In this document: one piece after another, positions 39,120 through 47,808 of the stretch
How the letters are laid out: each line of letters starts with the position of its first letter
How positions within the stretch are numbered: the stretch's first letter is position 1
NCBI GenBank assembly: GCA_905182645.1
Contig: CAJJCJ010000004.1
Coordinates: forward strand, 124,001 to 188,000
From: an uncultured Sulfitobacter sp.
Lineage (GTDB): Bacteria; Pseudomonadota; Alphaproteobacteria; Rhodobacterales; Rhodobacteraceae
Length of the DNA stretch: 64,000 nucleotides
Reading direction: 5' to 3'
The notes under the pieces: generated by a model
What the model saw: only the letters and a program-made list of their open reading frames with translations
Database searches by the model: none
Told to the model about the DNA's origin: nothing
Made by a program: the position numbers and the translations under genes

Positions 39120-40452
39120 TCAACCCTTGCCTTTCCACGGCACAAGCCAACGTTCGGCCCAGCGCATCAGCATATCGATGGTGAAACCGATGATACCAAT
39201 CAGGATAATCCCCATCAGCACGATGTCCGTCGACTGGAACTTGGACGCAACCATGATCATCATGCCTGCACCCTTTTCTGCAGCAACCAATTCGGCAGCC
39301 ACAACAGTGCCCCAGCACACACCCATCGCAACACGGGCACCTGTGAAAATCTCAGGCAACGAGTTGGGAATGATGACGTGACGCATGATCTGCCACTTGG
39401 ATGCACCCAGAGAATAGGCCGCATGCACCTTGGAAATACGTACACCAGACACACCCGAACGGGCGGCAATGGCCATGATCCACAAGGCGGCAAGGAACAA
39501 CAGGATGATCTTACCGACTTCGCCAATACCGGCCCAAATGATCACAAGCGGGATCAAGGCAAGCGGTGGGACCGGACGCATGAATTCCACAATCGGGTCA
39601 AACCACCCACGGAACCAGTTGGACAAGCCCATCGCATAGCCCAGCGGAATACCAACAATCGCACCAAGCAAGAACCCAACAATCACGCGGAAAAGCGAGA
39701 ATCCAAGGTGTTCAGCCAAAGTCGAATTACGGAAACCCAATGTGGCAATCTCACCCAAACGGGACAACACAGCCTCCGGTGATGGCAGCCAAATCGGCTC
39801 CATCTGCCAGCCAGTTGACGGTTTGATATTCAGCGTGCCTTTGGCCGTCATAGAGACTAAGCCAAAGTCCACATCAACACGCCCACCCGGCGCAATCGAC
39901 TGACCATCTACTGGCAGTAATCTGCGCGCCCTCGGCGCGACCCAGCTCGTCGTTGCGATCAACACGCAACAATTCGCTCCGGTATATAGGCAACGCCAAA
40001 GCATCATTCTTGGCAAAACCATCGCCTGCCTCAATCGCAGGGGCGGCCACGTCTTCGCCTGTCGGGAACACCGTGATCGCCACTGTAGCGTCATCAGACT
40101 GACCATCCGCCTCAACCGTATAAGTAAAGCTGCTAGTCCCCTCATAGGCACCCGGCACATGCATAAAGCCGGGAAGGAATTTTGACCCCGTAAACGTGCC
40201 CCAAAGCACGAAAATCAGTACGATCGAAACCACGGACGCAACGGTATCAGACGTAACAGAGCTTTCGTCGCCAAACGTCACTGTCTTAAGCGATCCATAG
40301 TCAGATTTTGGCGTCAGCATCCGTTTGATGGTCGACCAGATGAAGCCGCAAAGCAGGATCAGCAGGACATACCCAATGATATAGGGGGTGGCACCCAAAA
40401 GGGTGGTCAGGACGGCGTATAACTCGGCCCAAAGATCAGCGATCAGTGTCAT
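39120..40452 (-). pseudogene. tauC: Taurine ABC transporter permease with a +1 frameshift
   Basis: The start at 40452 overlaps the tauB stop (ATGA). The first frame encodes membrane spans and a periplasmic-looking insert up to RAEGAQITAS, then shifts; the second frame resumes with DGQSIAPGGRVDVDFG and carries the permease core (LGFSLFRVIVGFLLGAIVG, EFMRPVPPLALIPLVIIWAG, the EAA-type loop SLGASKWQIMRHVIIPNSLP) to the end at 39120. One extra base near 39909 explains the shift; it is not in a long homopolymer. If real, taurine uptake by TauABC is lost; if a sequencing error, the protein is about 443 residues, the long form usual in roseobacters. Confidence 0.8.
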
Positions 40453-41249
40453 TTGGCGGCCCCTCCCATAATCTCTTCTTCCATATCCCAGATCATCGAC
40501 AAGATCTCTTCACGGGTTGTTGCAAAATCAGGATGCTTTTTGACTTCACGCAGGTCTTGACCAACGCCCATTTCAGCAAATGGCAGGTTGTATTCTTTGT
40601 GAATACGACCCGGACGCGGGGCCATAACGATCAGACGCTCGCCCAACAGCAATGCTTCTTCCACAGAGTGGGTAATCAAAATGATCGTCTTGCCAGTCTC
40701 TTTCCAAAGCTTCAGAACCAGGCCCTGCATCTTTTCACGGGTCAGCGCATCAAGCGCGCCAAGCGGCTCGTCCATCAAAATGACATCAGGTTCATTGGCC
40801 AGACAACGGGCCAAGGCGACACGCTGCTGCATACCACCAGACAGCTCATAAACTGCCTTTTCCTTAAATTCCTGCAAGCCGACCACATCCAAAAGGTGAT
40901 CAACGATCTCGCGCTTTGGCTTTTCGGCCATGCCCTTCATGCGCGGACCAAAGCCCACGTTTTCACGCACCGACATCCATTCAAACAACGCGCCCTGTTG
41001 GAACACCATGCCGCGTTCTGCACCGGGGCCATGTACGCGCTTTTCATTCAGGGTAATCTCGCCCGATGTCGGGGCAAGAAAGCCCGCAACAATGTTCAAA
41101 AGCGTGGTTTTACCGCAACCTGATGGTCCAAGAACGGCCAACAACTCGCCCGCCTTTAGATCAATGGATACATCCTCAAGCGCCTGTACGGATGTCCGGT
41201 TCGGCAAATCAAAGCGCATCGAAAGCTTGTCTATTTGTAGTCCTGGCAT
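40449..41249 (-). CDS. tauB: Taurine ABC transporter ATP-binding protein
   Basis: 266 residues from ATG 41249. Walker A LGPSGCGKTT (about residues 43-52), Q-loop VFQQGAL, signature LSGGMQQRVALARCLA and Walker B ILMDEPLGALDA are intact, in the nitrate/sulfonate/taurine subfamily. It powers import with TauA and TauC. Start overlaps nothing, stop overlaps tauC. Confidence 0.92.
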   Translation of the reverse strand: MPGLQIDKLSMRFDLPNRTSVQALEDVSIDLKAGELLAVLGPSGCGKTTLLNIVAGFLAPTSGEITLNEKRVHGPGAERGMVFQQGALFEWMSVRENVGFGPRMKGMAEKPKREIVDHLLDVVGLQEFKEKAVYELSGGMQQRVALARCLANEPDVILMDEPLGALDALTREKMQGLVLKLWKETGKTIILITHSVEEALLLGERLIVMAPRPGRIHKEYNLPFAEMGVGQDLREVKKHPDFATTREEILSMIWDMEEEIMGGAAK

Positions 41250-41346
41250 GTCCCTACCCCAATAATTTTCTAGAACACTATGCACTGACCCCAACCCGAG
41301 AAAGGCGTCACAATGGAACAAAGTTTTCAAGGAAATTGATGGTGCG

Positions 41347-41368
41347 GCGCGGGACCGTAATCCCGCGC
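41347..41368 (-). other. Hairpin between tauA and tauB
   Basis: An 8-bp stem GCGCGGGA / TCCCGCGC with a 6-nt loop lies 20 bp past the tauA stop. There is no T run, so it more likely protects the tauA message or lowers readthrough into tauBC than terminates fully. Binding-protein genes often need this excess. Confidence 0.6.
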
Positions 41369-41388
41369 TGCTGATCCAAATGGACCGA

Positions 41389-42393
41389 TTACATGCTGCT
41401 GACGTCCATCAGCGGCGCTGTGTTCACATTGCCTTCATAGCTGTCGTTCGCAGATGGGATGGAACCCGCATCAACGAATACTTCTGCGACGCCTTTCATG
41501 AATGTAGCAGCGTTTGCACCCATCCATGCGTCGGACAACTGATCTGCAACAGATGGGAACACGAAGCCCGCCATTGTTTCAGCAGTCGCATCTTCGTCCA
41601 TACCAGCGTCTTTCGCGATGACTGGCAGCATTTCAGCTGTCATTGACCCATCATTCCAAGCAGCGTTTGCTTTGGCTGTGACAGCCAAGAACGTCGCAAC
41701 CAGCTCTGCGTTTTCAGCAACGAAAGAAGCAGGTGCTGTTGTGGCATCAAATACCAGAATGCCCAGTGCTTCTTTTTCTGCACCAGTCAGCAACACGTTG
41801 CCGTGCTCTTTCATGCGGCGCAATGCACCACCCCAACCACACGCCATGTCCACTTGGGACTGCGCGATTGCAGCAGCGCCATCAGCAGGTGCCATGTCGA
41901 CAACTTCCATAGACGCGATATCTACGCCAAAGTGATCCATCTGCTTAAGGAACCCGTAGTGCGCAGCTGTACCAAGTGGAACAGCGACCTTCTTGCCAGC
42001 CAATTCGGCTGCGGACGTTTTGTCAATTTCCAGAACGGAAGACACAACGCAGTTGTCGTTTTCAGCGTAAGAAACCGCAACGTCGATGACCTGAATGTCT
42101 TGGCCAGCCGATGCAGCAACCACGAACGGTGGAATACCTTGTGAAACGGACAACTGAACGTCGCCGGATGCCATGGCCGCAGACATTGCTGTGCCGGTGT
42201 CAAACGATACCCAGTTGATCGCTACGCCCATTGCTTCTTCATACTCACCCATAACTTTGGCGTGTTGGAATGGCATTGGCCACTCAAGGAAGTATGCGAC
42301 TGTGATTTCATGCGCGTCGGCCATCACCTGTGTCGCGCCTGTCATCATTGCTACACCAGCGGCAGCACCCATAAGGGCTGATTTGATTTTCAT
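41389..42393 (-). CDS. tauA: Taurine-binding periplasmic protein
   Basis: 334 residues from ATG 42393. A signal peptide (ALMGAAAGVAMMTGATQVMA) ends near ADA. The mature protein has the NMT1/OpuAC-like fold of sulfonate-binding proteins: ITVAYFLEWPMPFQHAK, GVAINWVSFDTGTAM, LSVSQGIPPFVVAA and VPLGTAAHYGFLKQM. It delivers taurine to TauBC. First gene of the operon, divergent from tpa. Confidence 0.93.
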   Translation of the reverse strand: MKIKSALMGAAAGVAMMTGATQVMADAHEITVAYFLEWPMPFQHAKVMGEYEEAMGVAINWVSFDTGTAMSAAMASGDVQLSVSQGIPPFVVAASAGQDIQVIDVAVSYAENDNCVVSSVLEIDKTSAAELAGKKVAVPLGTAAHYGFLKQMDHFGVDIASMEVVDMAPADGAAAIAQSQVDMACGWGGALRRMKEHGNVLLTGAEKEALGILVFDATTAPASFVAENAELVATFLAVTAKANAAWNDGSMTAEMLPVIAKDAGMDEDATAETMAGFVFPSVADQLSDAWMGANAATFMKGVAEVFVDAGSIPSANDSYEGNVNTAPLMDVSSM

Positions 42394-42899
42394 AATTGAT
42401 CGTCTCCATGTTGGTCGCACCCATAATCGGCGGGAGCTGTTTCGCGGGCAAGGTTGTCCCTGCCTCGTCATTTATGAAGTGAATATGATTCCTACCCTGA
42501 ACGGTAGTCCTCATCACTTCACAATCGTGCAGAAGGTCTGCAGTTCCGTAAAAAACACCCCCTGAACATGTCAAAATGCCCAAAAACCCAGCAAATTGTC
42601 ATTTCGAAGTGAAGACAACGAAATTGAGGCGCATCCGTCAACGTTTTTGATCAAGCAGGAACTTTGGGGTTCATACGATTTCTGACAATAAACTTGGGCC
42701 AATTTCCCTTAGGTTAAGGGGCATTCGAGCAGACAAATCCAAGAAAACGACCTAATGCACCTGAATTTTGGCTATATGCAACAATACGATCTGGCACTAT
42801 CGGTTTGACCCGATGCGCCACCAAGATGGGCACAGAACAATTTGGCGCGCCCAAGATTCGGGCCGCGCCCCTTTCATCACATAGTACCGGAGACGTCTT
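42394..42899. promoter_or_regulatory. Divergent tauA/tpa control region
   Basis: 506 bp without a gene. It must hold the promoters of tauABC and tpa. On the minus strand a TauR-like box (TTGGCCCAAG, 42694-42703) is followed about 22 bp away by a poorer copy around 42714-42725, and an inverted repeat CCCTTA-GGT-TAAGGG sits at 42706-42720. The sequence is more AT-rich than the genes around it. Confidence 0.5.
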
Positions 42900-44285
42900 A
42901 TGGATATTCAATCACTGACCAACGACCCCGAAGGCATCATTGAAGCAGACCGCGCCCACGTGTGGCATCACCTTAGCCAGCATAAACCTTATGCAAACGG
43001 CGTTGATCCACGAATCATCGTTGAAGGCAAAGGCATGCGCGTTTGGGACATCAAAGGTAAAGAGCACCTTGATGCAGTGTCCGGTGGCGTTTGGACCGTC
43101 AACATCGGCTATGGCCGCAAACGGATGGGCGACGCGATCTCGGATGCTGTCACCAAGATGTGTTTCTTTGGCGGCTCTATGGGCACGATCCCCGGCGCGA
43201 CATTCGCAGAAATGCTGATCGACAAGATGCCCGGTCTCGACCGCGTCTATTATGCGAACTCAGGCTCGGAAGCCAACGAGAAGGCATTCAAGATGGTCCG
43301 CCAGATCAGCCACAAACACCACGGCGGCAAAAAGCATAAGATCCTTTTCCGCGACCGCGACTATCACGGCACCACAATCGCGACCCTGTCTGCTGGCGGC
43401 CAAGAAGAACGCAATGCGCAATACGGCCCCTTCACACCCGGTTTTGTCGCCGTACCACACTGCCTAGAATACCGCAGCCAGGACGGAACAACTGGTGCCG
43501 CCTATGCAGCCGCCTCGATCAAAGCCATCGAAGACGTGATCCTGCGCGAAGGGGCCGACACAATCGGGTCGCTATGCTTGGAACCAATCACAGCTGGCGG
43601 CGGTATCATTGTCGCACCAGATGGGTACTGGGAAGGCGTGCAAGAGCTTTGCAAAAAATACGAAATCCTGCTGCACATTGACGAAGTCGTCTGCGGCGTT
43701 GGCCGGACAGGCACTTGGTTTGGCTACCAGCAGTTTGGCGTCCAGCCTGACATCGTGACAATGGCAAAAGGCGTCGCCTCTGGCTATGCGGCGATCTCGT
43801 GCTGCGTGACCACCAACGCGGTGTTCGACCAATTTCAAGACGACACAGATAAGCTGTCATTCTTCCGCGACATCTCCACGTTTGGCGGCTGCACAGCCGG
43901 TCCAGCAGCGGCGATTGAGAACATGAAAATTATTGAGGAAGAAGATCTGCGCGGCAACTCCGTGCGGTCCGGTGAGCATCTGAAAAACAACCTTAACGCG
44001 CTTATGGAAAAGCACAAATGGATCGGCGACGTGCGCGGTATGGGCCTTTTTGCAGGGGCTGAATTGGTCGCTGATCGGACCAGGAAAGATCCCATCGACG
44101 AAAAACTCGTCGCGGCAATTGTGGGTGATTGCATGGCACAAGGGGTCATCATCGGGGCTACCAACAAATCCTTGCCCGGCTACAACAACACCCTGCTGTT
44201 CGCACCGTCCTTGATCGCAACACCCGACGACATCGACGAAATCACCGATGCAGTCGACCAAGCAATCACACGCGTATTGGGTTGA
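42900..44285 (+). CDS. tpa: Taurine-pyruvate aminotransferase
   Basis: 461 residues, class III aminotransferase. PLP residues are seen in YANSGSEANEKAFK, the DEVVCGVGRTGTWFG motif with the cofactor aspartate, and K290 in TMAKGVASGY. It moves the amino group of taurine to pyruvate, giving sulfoacetaldehyde and alanine. Location next to tauA and the xsc operon fixes this over other omega-aminotransferases. A terminator follows. Confidence 0.95.
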   Translation: MDIQSLTNDPEGIIEADRAHVWHHLSQHKPYANGVDPRIIVEGKGMRVWDIKGKEHLDAVSGGVWTVNIGYGRKRMGDAISDAVTKMCFFGGSMGTIPGATFAEMLIDKMPGLDRVYYANSGSEANEKAFKMVRQISHKHHGGKKHKILFRDRDYHGTTIATLSAGGQEERNAQYGPFTPGFVAVPHCLEYRSQDGTTGAAYAAASIKAIEDVILREGADTIGSLCLEPITAGGGIIVAPDGYWEGVQELCKKYEILLHIDEVVCGVGRTGTWFGYQQFGVQPDIVTMAKGVASGYAAISCCVTTNAVFDQFQDDTDKLSFFRDISTFGGCTAGPAAAIENMKIIEEEDLRGNSVRSGEHLKNNLNALMEKHKWIGDVRGMGLFAGAELVADRTRKDPIDEKLVAAIVGDCMAQGVIIGATNKSLPGYNNTLLFAPSLIATPDDIDEITDAVDQAITRVLG

Positions 44286-44307
44286 CACCTAACAACAGCC
44301 AAACATC

Positions 44308-44337
44308 AGGCGGTCCGTTCACGCGGGCCGCCTTTTT
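44308..44337 (+). terminator. Intrinsic terminator after tpa
   Basis: AGGCGGTCC pairs with GGGCCGCCT around GTTCACGC, followed by seven T residues. It begins about 22 bp past the tpa stop, so the downstream decarboxylase needs its own promoter. Confidence 0.85.
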
Positions 44338-44513
44338 TTATTTTTACAGTGCGGTTGCGGCATATTTGCAGCCGCAGCTGGATAGCTTGCTGTCACGATT
44401 CAATTTTGAGGCTTATGTTGGCCAGCGAGCACAGGCCGGTTAGGCCGTCAATCTTGACATACGGCTATCGGGCCACTCATCTTTCAAGCTATTTAGAGGG
44501 AGGCAATTGTAAT

Positions 44514-45980
44514 ATGAGCGACATTGAAGAAACGCTTGATCCCGAAGACTGGGAACGCACGCGTAAATTGGCGCACAAAATGATTGATGATGCAATTGGG
44601 CACCTAGATTCCATGCGCGATCGTGGAGTCTGTAAAGAGATGCCAGATACTGTGCGCGCCCATTTTGACACATCCGTTCCGACGGCCCCGCAAGATCTTA
44701 AAGCGGTTTATAAAGAGTTACGCTAGAACCTGCTTCCCTACTCAATGGGCAATATTCACCCTCAGTTTTGGGGCTGGTACATGGGATCTGGCAATTTCAC
44801 CGGCGCGCTCGGTGATTTTCTGACGGCTATCGATGGGTCAAACTTAGGCGGCGGAAACACTGCCGCGGCCATGATGGACAGTCAGGTAATTGATTGGTTC
44901 AAAGAAAAGACGGGGTTTCCAGCGACCGCAGGTGGCAGCTTAACCAGCGGCGGATCGATGGCTAATATGGTGGCCCACACGATTGCGCTAAATGCCAAGG
45001 CTGAGGTTAATGTGCGTGAAGAAGGCATTTTGGCGATGCCGCAACCACTACGGTACTATGCGTCCGATCAGGTTCACAATTGTCTTAAAAAAGCGCTTGA
45101 AACGCTCAGACTGGGTGCCAAATCCTTGACAACAGTGCCAACCGACAATCACCAAAGAATGGATATTACAGCTCTAGAACAAGCCATCACAGATGATATT
45201 TCAGCGGGTATTAAGCCTGCGTGTGCCATTGGAACGGTCGGTACAACAAATACTGGCGCGGTGGATGATCTGAATGCAATAGCCCAATTATGCCAAAAGT
45301 ACGAGATCTGGTTCCACGTAGATGGGTGTATTGGTGCATTTCTGCGGATCGCGCCAAAACATCGGCACCTTTCTGACGGGATTGAATTGGCCGATTCAAT
45401 TGCGCTTGATCCGCACAAATGGCTGCATACCCCGTTTGAGGCCGGATGCGTTTTAATACGTGACGCCAAACGGCATTTTGAGACTCTCAAAATGCATGGT
45501 GAATACCTTCAGATGCAAACCCACGGGGTCATCGCTGGAAAATTCCTCGCGGATTACAGTTTTGATTTAAGCCGCGGCTTCAAAGCACTTAAAATCTGGA
45601 TGTCCCTTAAGGAAAACGGTGTTAAAAAATTCGGCCGATTGATCGATCAAAACATAGCGCGGGCGCAATACCTCAAGCACTTAGTTCACGAAAGTTTAAA
45701 ACTACAATTGGTGGCGCCCGTGGCTCTCAATATCGTTTGTTTCCGGTATGCCAACAGAAAAATTGATGAAGCAGATTTGCAGGCGATCAACACAGAAATC
45801 ATGCTGCGTATTCAGGAATCTGGTTTGGCGGTCCCGTCAGATACGACAGTCGCCGGAAAGCACTGTTTGCGGGTCGCAATCAACAATCACCGAACGATAT
45901 TGCCAGACTTAGACCTGCTCATTGACAGTGTCGTGCAGCATGGCGAGGACCTAGAAAACGAAGTGATAGATCACCCTTAG
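44514..45980 (+). pseudogene. PLP-dependent group II decarboxylase interrupted by an amber codon
   Basis: The gene starts at ATG 44514 with GGGAGG upstream. Seventy codons (MSDIEETLDPEDWERTRKLA onward to AVYKELR) are followed by TAG at 44724-44726, then the same frame continues NLLPYSMGNIHPQFWGWYMG to 45980, 488 codons in all. The C-terminal part has TSGGSMANMVA, FHVDGCIGAF and the PLP site DPHKWLHTPFEAGC (K302). It belongs with aromatic-amino-acid, glutamate, aspartate and cysteinesulfinate/cysteate decarboxylases; the last would make taurine, which is tempting beside tau genes but unproven. A product starting at ATG 44745 would lack the N-terminal dimer arm. Confidence 0.82.
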
Positions 45981-46089
45981 CCGTTGCAGATTTGAGGACC
46001 CCTCAAAGTTTATTTTTGGTGTCCTGTAATTAATCAAACCAGCCCGTCAGGAGCAGTCGCCTGACGGCAGCTGCCCGCGAAATTCGGCA

Positions 46090-46122
46090 TATGTAAAACT
46101 TATGCAAAACTTATGCGAAACA
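46090..46122 (+). repeat. Three tandem 11-bp repeats upstream of tauR
   Basis: TATGTAAAACT, TATGCAAAACT and TATGCGAAACA run head to tail, one helical turn each, 57 bp before the tauR start. Such phased repeats usually bind several copies of one protein on one DNA face, or form a bent activating element. No named regulator is recognised. Confidence 0.6.
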
Positions 46123-46143
46123 TACCGCTTGTTTTTCACCAAA

Positions 46144-46179
46144 GTTAAGTCCAATCTGATCCTGCGTTAGGGCCAATCT
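46144..46179 (+). promoter_or_regulatory. Paired TauR-like boxes at the tauR start
   Basis: GTTAAGTCCAATCT (46144-46157) and GTTAGGGCCAATCT (46166-46179) match at 12 of 14 positions with a 22-bp period. Read on the minus strand they are TTGGACTTAAC and TTGGCCCTAAC, close to the CTGGACYTAA direct repeats I recall for Rhodobacter capsulatus TauR. The second box touches the ATG, which suggests autorepression. No Shine-Dalgarno is visible, so the message may be leaderless or start very near. Confidence 0.6.
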
Positions 46180-47643
46180 ATGTCAATCTCCGTCGAAACA
46201 TTCTTTCTCGACGCTGCCGTCGAAGGCACGTTGCAAGCGCGCATCCAGCAGATGGTTGCCCAAGGCATTTTGGCAGGTCGTTTTCGGGCTGGCGAACGGT
46301 TGCCGTCAAGCCGAAAACTAGCATCACATCTTGGGGTTAGCAGAATTACCGTCACTCTTTCGTATACCGAATTGGTCGCTGACGATTACCTGACATCACG
46401 AGGTCGTTCGGGGTATTTTGTATCCGAAAATGCGCCCGAACCGCCCGCATTTACCGCCCAGCAATCGGGCACAGGCACTGTCGATTGGAACCGCGCAATA
46501 GGCCAGCGTTTCGCGCCGTCGCTGGGCATGGAAAAACCCACCGATTGGGCCAAATACAAGTACCAATTCATCTACGGCCAAGCCGACCCAACCTTGTTCG
46601 ATTCAGCCAACTGGCGGCTCTGTGCACTGCAGGCCCTTGGTATGCGAGATTTCTCAGCATTAACAGCGGATTACTTCGATGGGGACGACCCAAAATTGGT
46701 CGAATTTATCGCCCGTCAGACCCTTCCACGGCGCGGAATTTTGGCTGGCCCATCCGAGATTTTGGTGACGATGGGCGCCCAGAATGCGCTCTGGTTATCG
46801 GCCCAAGTTTTGCTTAATTCTCGACGTCGCGCAGCCATCGAAGACCCGTGTTATCCAGCTTTGCGCAATATCTTGACGCAATCGCGTTGCCAGCTGTCCG
46901 CCGTGCAAGTTGACGCCCACGGGTTGCCACCAGACGCCTTGCCCGACGATACAGATGTCGTCTTCACAACCCCCAGCCACCAATGTCCAACAGCCGCCAC
47001 AATGCCGCTTTCTCGACGTAAAGCCTTGTTAGCAAAGGCCGAAGAAAATGATTTTCTAATCGTCGAAGATGATTACGAATTTGAAATGTCGTTTCTCAAA
47101 GCTCCCTCGCCATCGCTCAAATCGCTTGATCGCAACGGGCGGGTTATCTACGTTGGCTCATTCTCCAAATCGCTCTTTCCGGGATTGCGCTTGGGCTATC
47201 TTGTTGGTCCTGCACCCTTTATCCGCGAGGCCCGCGCCCTCCGCGCCTCAGTCTTGCGCCACCCACCCGGGCACATCCAGCGCACCGTCAGCTACTATTT
47301 ATCCTTGGGGCATTACGACGCACTTGTGCGCCGGATGAGCCGCGCGTACCATGAACGGCGCAACGTCATGGATGCCGCACTTAGTGCAGAGGGACTAACC
47401 ATCGCTGGTCAAGGAAGTTATGGTGGATCGTCGGTATGGCTGCGCGGACCCGATGGATTGGACACAACTGCACTGGCAGAACGTCTGCGTGAAAAAGGCG
47501 TTTTAATCGAACCGGGTGCGCCATTTTTTGCAAGCCCAACTCCACCAACCGAGTATTTTCGGCTTGCGTATTCATCAATCCCATCCAGCCTTATCCCCGA
47601 AGGCGTGTCGATTATCGGAAGAGAAATCAAAGCATCCAGATAG
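46180..47643 (+). CDS. tauR: Taurine-responsive MocR/GntR-family regulator
   Basis: 487 residues. The N-terminal GntR winged helix (about residues 10-75) shows RIQQMVAQGILAGRFRAGE and LPSSRKLASHLGVSRITVTL. A linker leads to an aminotransferase-like domain with DDYEFEMSFL and the PLP lysine K330 in GSFSKSLFPGLRLGY. MocR proteins sense an amine through PLP. Position between tpa and xsc supports control of taurine genes. Start kept because homologues begin ISVxTFFLD. Confidence 0.9.
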   Translation: MSISVETFFLDAAVEGTLQARIQQMVAQGILAGRFRAGERLPSSRKLASHLGVSRITVTLSYTELVADDYLTSRGRSGYFVSENAPEPPAFTAQQSGTGTVDWNRAIGQRFAPSLGMEKPTDWAKYKYQFIYGQADPTLFDSANWRLCALQALGMRDFSALTADYFDGDDPKLVEFIARQTLPRRGILAGPSEILVTMGAQNALWLSAQVLLNSRRRAAIEDPCYPALRNILTQSRCQLSAVQVDAHGLPPDALPDDTDVVFTTPSHQCPTAATMPLSRRKALLAKAEENDFLIVEDDYEFEMSFLKAPSPSLKSLDRNGRVIYVGSFSKSLFPGLRLGYLVGPAPFIREARALRASVLRHPPGHIQRTVSYYLSLGHYDALVRRMSRAYHERRNVMDAALSAEGLTIAGQGSYGGSSVWLRGPDGLDTTALAERLREKGVLIEPGAPFFASPTPPTEYFRLAYSSIPSSLIPEGVSIIGREIKASR

Positions 47644-47682
47644 TTACCTTTATTGAAACTTAAATTCTCATTAAAGTTTGCA

Positions 47683-47715
47683 CTGGCCTTAGGCTCATAA
47701 TACAACTGGCCCTAA
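47683..47715 (+). promoter_or_regulatory. Paired TauR-like boxes upstream of xsc
   Basis: CTGGCCTTAG (47683-47692) and CTGGCCCTAA (47706-47715) lie 23 bp apart, about 95-125 bp before the xsc start and within the 165-bp gap after tauR. They match the motif in front of tauR in the opposite orientation. Confidence 0.6.
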
Positions 47716-47808
47716 CGCGACTCTGTCGTCAGACATAGGGTCGCCACAAGCAACACGCGGCATTTCTGTCGCGTTTTTCCGTATATCATCGAAAAAGGGA
47801 CTGCCCCC

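Noticed and set aside
44724..44726. The TAG in the decarboxylase could encode pyrrolysine, given an MttB-family gene in the window.
   Set aside because: The MttB-like gene itself has no in-frame TAG, no pyl genes are visible, and decarboxylases of this family carry no pyrrolysine. A nonsense mutation is simpler.
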